Shown here: piece by piece, positions 61,546-64,000 of the stretch
How the letters are laid out: the number at the start of each line of letters is the position of its first letter
Position numbering within the stretch: the first letter of the stretch is position 1
DNA from: Phoebastria nigripes
Lineage: Eukaryota > Chordata > Aves > Procellariiformes > Diomedeidae
Direction of reading: 5' to 3'
Assembly: GCA_035582835.1 (NCBI GenBank)
Contig: JAYKAV010002798.1
Span: forward strand, 558,001 to 622,000
Length of the DNA: 64,000 bases
Position numbers and translations under genes: made by a program
The notes under the pieces: generated by a model
Told to the model about the DNA's origin: nothing
Databases searched by the model: none
The model's input: the letters and a program-made list of their open reading frames with translations, nothing else

Positions 61546-64000
61546 CAGAACATAAGCCCTTTTCCAGTTTCAGGTATTTAGCTGTAATGTATGGCACTCA
61601 GCCTGTGTAATGTCTTTGGACCCTCAGCATCTTCTCCAGCGAAGCCTGAGTCTTCTGCAGCTCTGCACAGGTCAGCTAGTCCTGTGCAGGTGTCTAGGAC
61701 ATCTAAAATAGCACTAGAGGCCTTGTCCAAGCATCAGAATTGCTTGCAGTGTCTTTTTATTTTATTAGTCTTGTATCCTCCTGTTTAGTAATTTTGTCTT
61801 TTTGTACTCTTGTTATCTTTGCAGAGTATAGAGTGAATGTACTGTTGCAGATCATTCGCCTCTTACAAGTGGTGTTCGCTATTTTGTATATATAAACCCT
61901 TGGTTTAGTGAGATCTATGGATCGCATGTGTTATGTATAAAAATACAAAACCAGAAAACGTGGGGGATGAATTGCATGTTGACTTCCAGGTGATACAGTT
62001 ATAAAGCACAAGCTTCATAACTTCCAGGAAATTATGTATTTGAAGTATACCTACCATGCCAACTGCCAGTACTGTGAGCATGTCTGGTAGCATGACTGAA
62101 TGCATGCTTGTACCTTTGGAACCTCTTCTTATTTCTTAGGAAATGAAAAAATATTCCTGGTGTTAGAACATCATAGTTGGTTAGTAACTTTTCCTGGTTT
62201 ATATGCTACAGGAGTCCTGGTATTCAAAGCCCTCCTAATGTGAGTATTGGTCTAATTCTTTTTTGTTGTTTAATAGTATGTTTCAGAAAATCATCTCCCA
62301 CACAGTCTTACAAAAATTTTAAATAGAAGCCTAGAAACCTCTTTAGTTTGTCTGACATGCTCTTGAAAGATTTTGGAGATTTGGTTCCTGTAGGTGGGCA
62401 GCTGTAGTCTCGCTCATGTCTAAGGCAGAGAGGGTAGTGGTGTCTCCTGCCCAGGCAGATGCCCGGCTACTGCCTTCTCACTGCTGACAGCGCTGAATAC
62501 GGCCATCTCTTCGACACGGAAAACTGAGCCACACAGGCAATGGGACTTCTCTTTCTGTCAAAGCTAAAACAACAACAACAACAACAGGATATTTCAACAT
62601 CCCTGAAGCATTTTTAAACACCCAGGGTGAATAATTTTTGAATTTTATCCCCCTGCCTGTTTTGTTGAAGGTGAACTCTCCAAACTACATCAGGGAGAAT
62701 TAGGTCACAAAACTCTGGTATGTAGACAGCATTTTTGAGGCCATTTCCTTACAGCATAAATAACTACAGAAATGAAGTTGCAAAACAAGCAGAGTATACT
62801 TTTTGTTATTATTTGAAGCAACAGGTTCTTTTTATGAATCTCCTTTATCTGTGTGAGATTTTCCAGTTTGGGGTTGTTGTTTTTTTTTTTCTCAGAAGCA
62901 TCCCACATGAGACCAGAGTGCCCTGTGACAATGTGTAAAGCTTTTGTATGATGTGCCAATGACTGAGAACAGAACTTACTATCCTGTGGTAACTTTTACA
63001 GTGGGAGGTTTTATAATCTGTGCAGATGTGACACTACAGCACTAGGGTGAGATCTGAGTAAAGCTTTTTGTGGTTGTTAGAAAGAGTTGTTTGAACAGTT
63101 AAGCCGAACAGACTGTCACCAAAAAGAGCTCCCTTCTCCAGCTGAGAATTGAGGTGACAAGATTTTGCTTTTCACACAGTATGCAACACATTTGATGCAT
63201 GAGCTGAATAGCAGAGCTCATTACAGTGGGTAGTAGAAGTGTTGATATAGCTGTGATGAACTAAAGAGGTAAATGAAGTAAGATTTGCAGGAAAAAATTG
63301 TTTCTTTTTATAAGATCAAAATGATGGAATAAGAGGTTGGAAAAACAAAATCAGTTTGTTGATTTGTTGTGCAAAAACATTCAGAACCTTTCTCACTGAA
63401 TGTATTCAGTTTGAAAAAAGAATAGCTTTGAAAGTGAAACTTCTTTGTGAATTTGTGTTGAATTGGGGTTAGTAGCTTTGAGCAAAAAGCAGAAACTGGG
63501 GGTGCTGGCATCAGTTGCAAGTTGGGAAGATGTGATTCCGCCCCCTCTTCACTCTGTTCTCTGGTGACGGTGCTTCGGGACGCGTGGTCATGACTGACAG
63601 CTTGAGTCGGAGCAGAGAGGTGAATGAACACCTTGCCCTTGCGAGCGAGTGTCCTACCCACTTGACTGCAGAGATTCCAAGGGAGAGGTTTGAGAGCAAC
63701 TTGTTCAAGAAAAGCAAGAGGGAAGATGCTTTCCTGGAGAAGCAGTGTGAATTCCAGCTCTATCATCAGGCAGAAGTGGGGTTTAAGCTCTACTTTGCAT
63801 TCTTTGAGTTGTAGGATAGTCAGGGTGGTAAGAAACACCCGCTCCAGCCACCTGCCCCCCTCCCCCGCCTTCTTTTGTCATCTAATCTTTTTGTTAAAAG
63901 CTCTTTCTCCAGAACTTTCTTCTCCCCTTGCTAGTGAAAAATTCTGGAAAGTTCTGATTTTTGGTCTGACTCAGAAGGGTTAGACAGATAGGTTTTGGGA
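61546..64000. other. non-coding right edge, no gene recognised
   Basis: No recognised gene. There is an (AAC)6 repeat at 62568-62585, a slightly GC-rich patch at about 62.40-62.56 kb, and, at 63.3-63.84 kb, overlapping open frames on both strands (74 codons plus strand from ATG 63590; about 176 codons minus strand). The part just left of 61.6-61.8 kb could be more CR1 5' sequence but is too diverged to assign. Confidence 0.45.
62568..62585 (+). repeat. (AAC)6 microsatellite
   Basis: Six perfect AAC units lie between CTAA and AGGATATTT. Simple repeat. Confidence 0.9.

Overview
The window looks like nuclear DNA from a bird, probably a neoavian. Three things point there: CR1-type LINE fragments are the only old interspersed repeats I can recognise, there are no mammalian-type SINEs, and there is a 575-bp solo LTR of a family I know from many bird genomes. 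Twelve single ambiguous bases and one 239-bp run of N mark it as a draft assembly.

I do not recognise a single protein-coding exon. The open reading frames are short, overlap on both strands, and mostly fall in CpG islands or simple repeats. The window is best read as non-coding regulatory or intronic sequence. The most likely setting is the 5' end or promoter domain of a developmental gene whose coding exons lie outside the window or in the assembly gap; this is inference, and I cannot name the gene.

Layout. 1-24.3 kb: AT-rich non-coding sequence with one short antisense CR1 remnant (about 10.0-10.2 kb) and one mild GC-rich patch (about 10.8-11.1 kb). 24.3-37.7 kb: six CpG islands, with well-formed splice donors on the minus strand at several of them (ends at 24531, 28586, 30307, 36795 and possibly 37160). 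Between the islands lie non-repetitive blocks that look like conserved non-coding elements. A 174-bp A/T repeat abuts island B, which carries a GGGGCC-type tract. A gap at 36901-37139 sits inside the last island and is entered through a GCCGN pentamer repeat. 37.7-51.3 kb: AT-rich again, with small GC patches, a sense CR1 fragment (43.8-44.4 kb), an exon-like open block on the minus strand (43301-43603) and two conserved-looking blocks (47.6 and 49.1 kb). 51276-51850: the antisense solo LTR. 51.9-64 kb: AT-rich, with a possible minus-strand terminal exon (59506-59840), a 1.5-kb decayed antisense CR1 copy (60.0-61.5 kb) and a short plus-strand ORF at the right edge.

If the minus-strand donors are real, the simplest model is one leftward-transcribed gene with several alternative first exons in the CpG islands, flanked by distal enhancers. 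Transcript data from any bird would settle this quickly. Nothing I could identify amounts to a new molecular system; the best leads are the alternative-promoter cluster and a few exon-like blocks.
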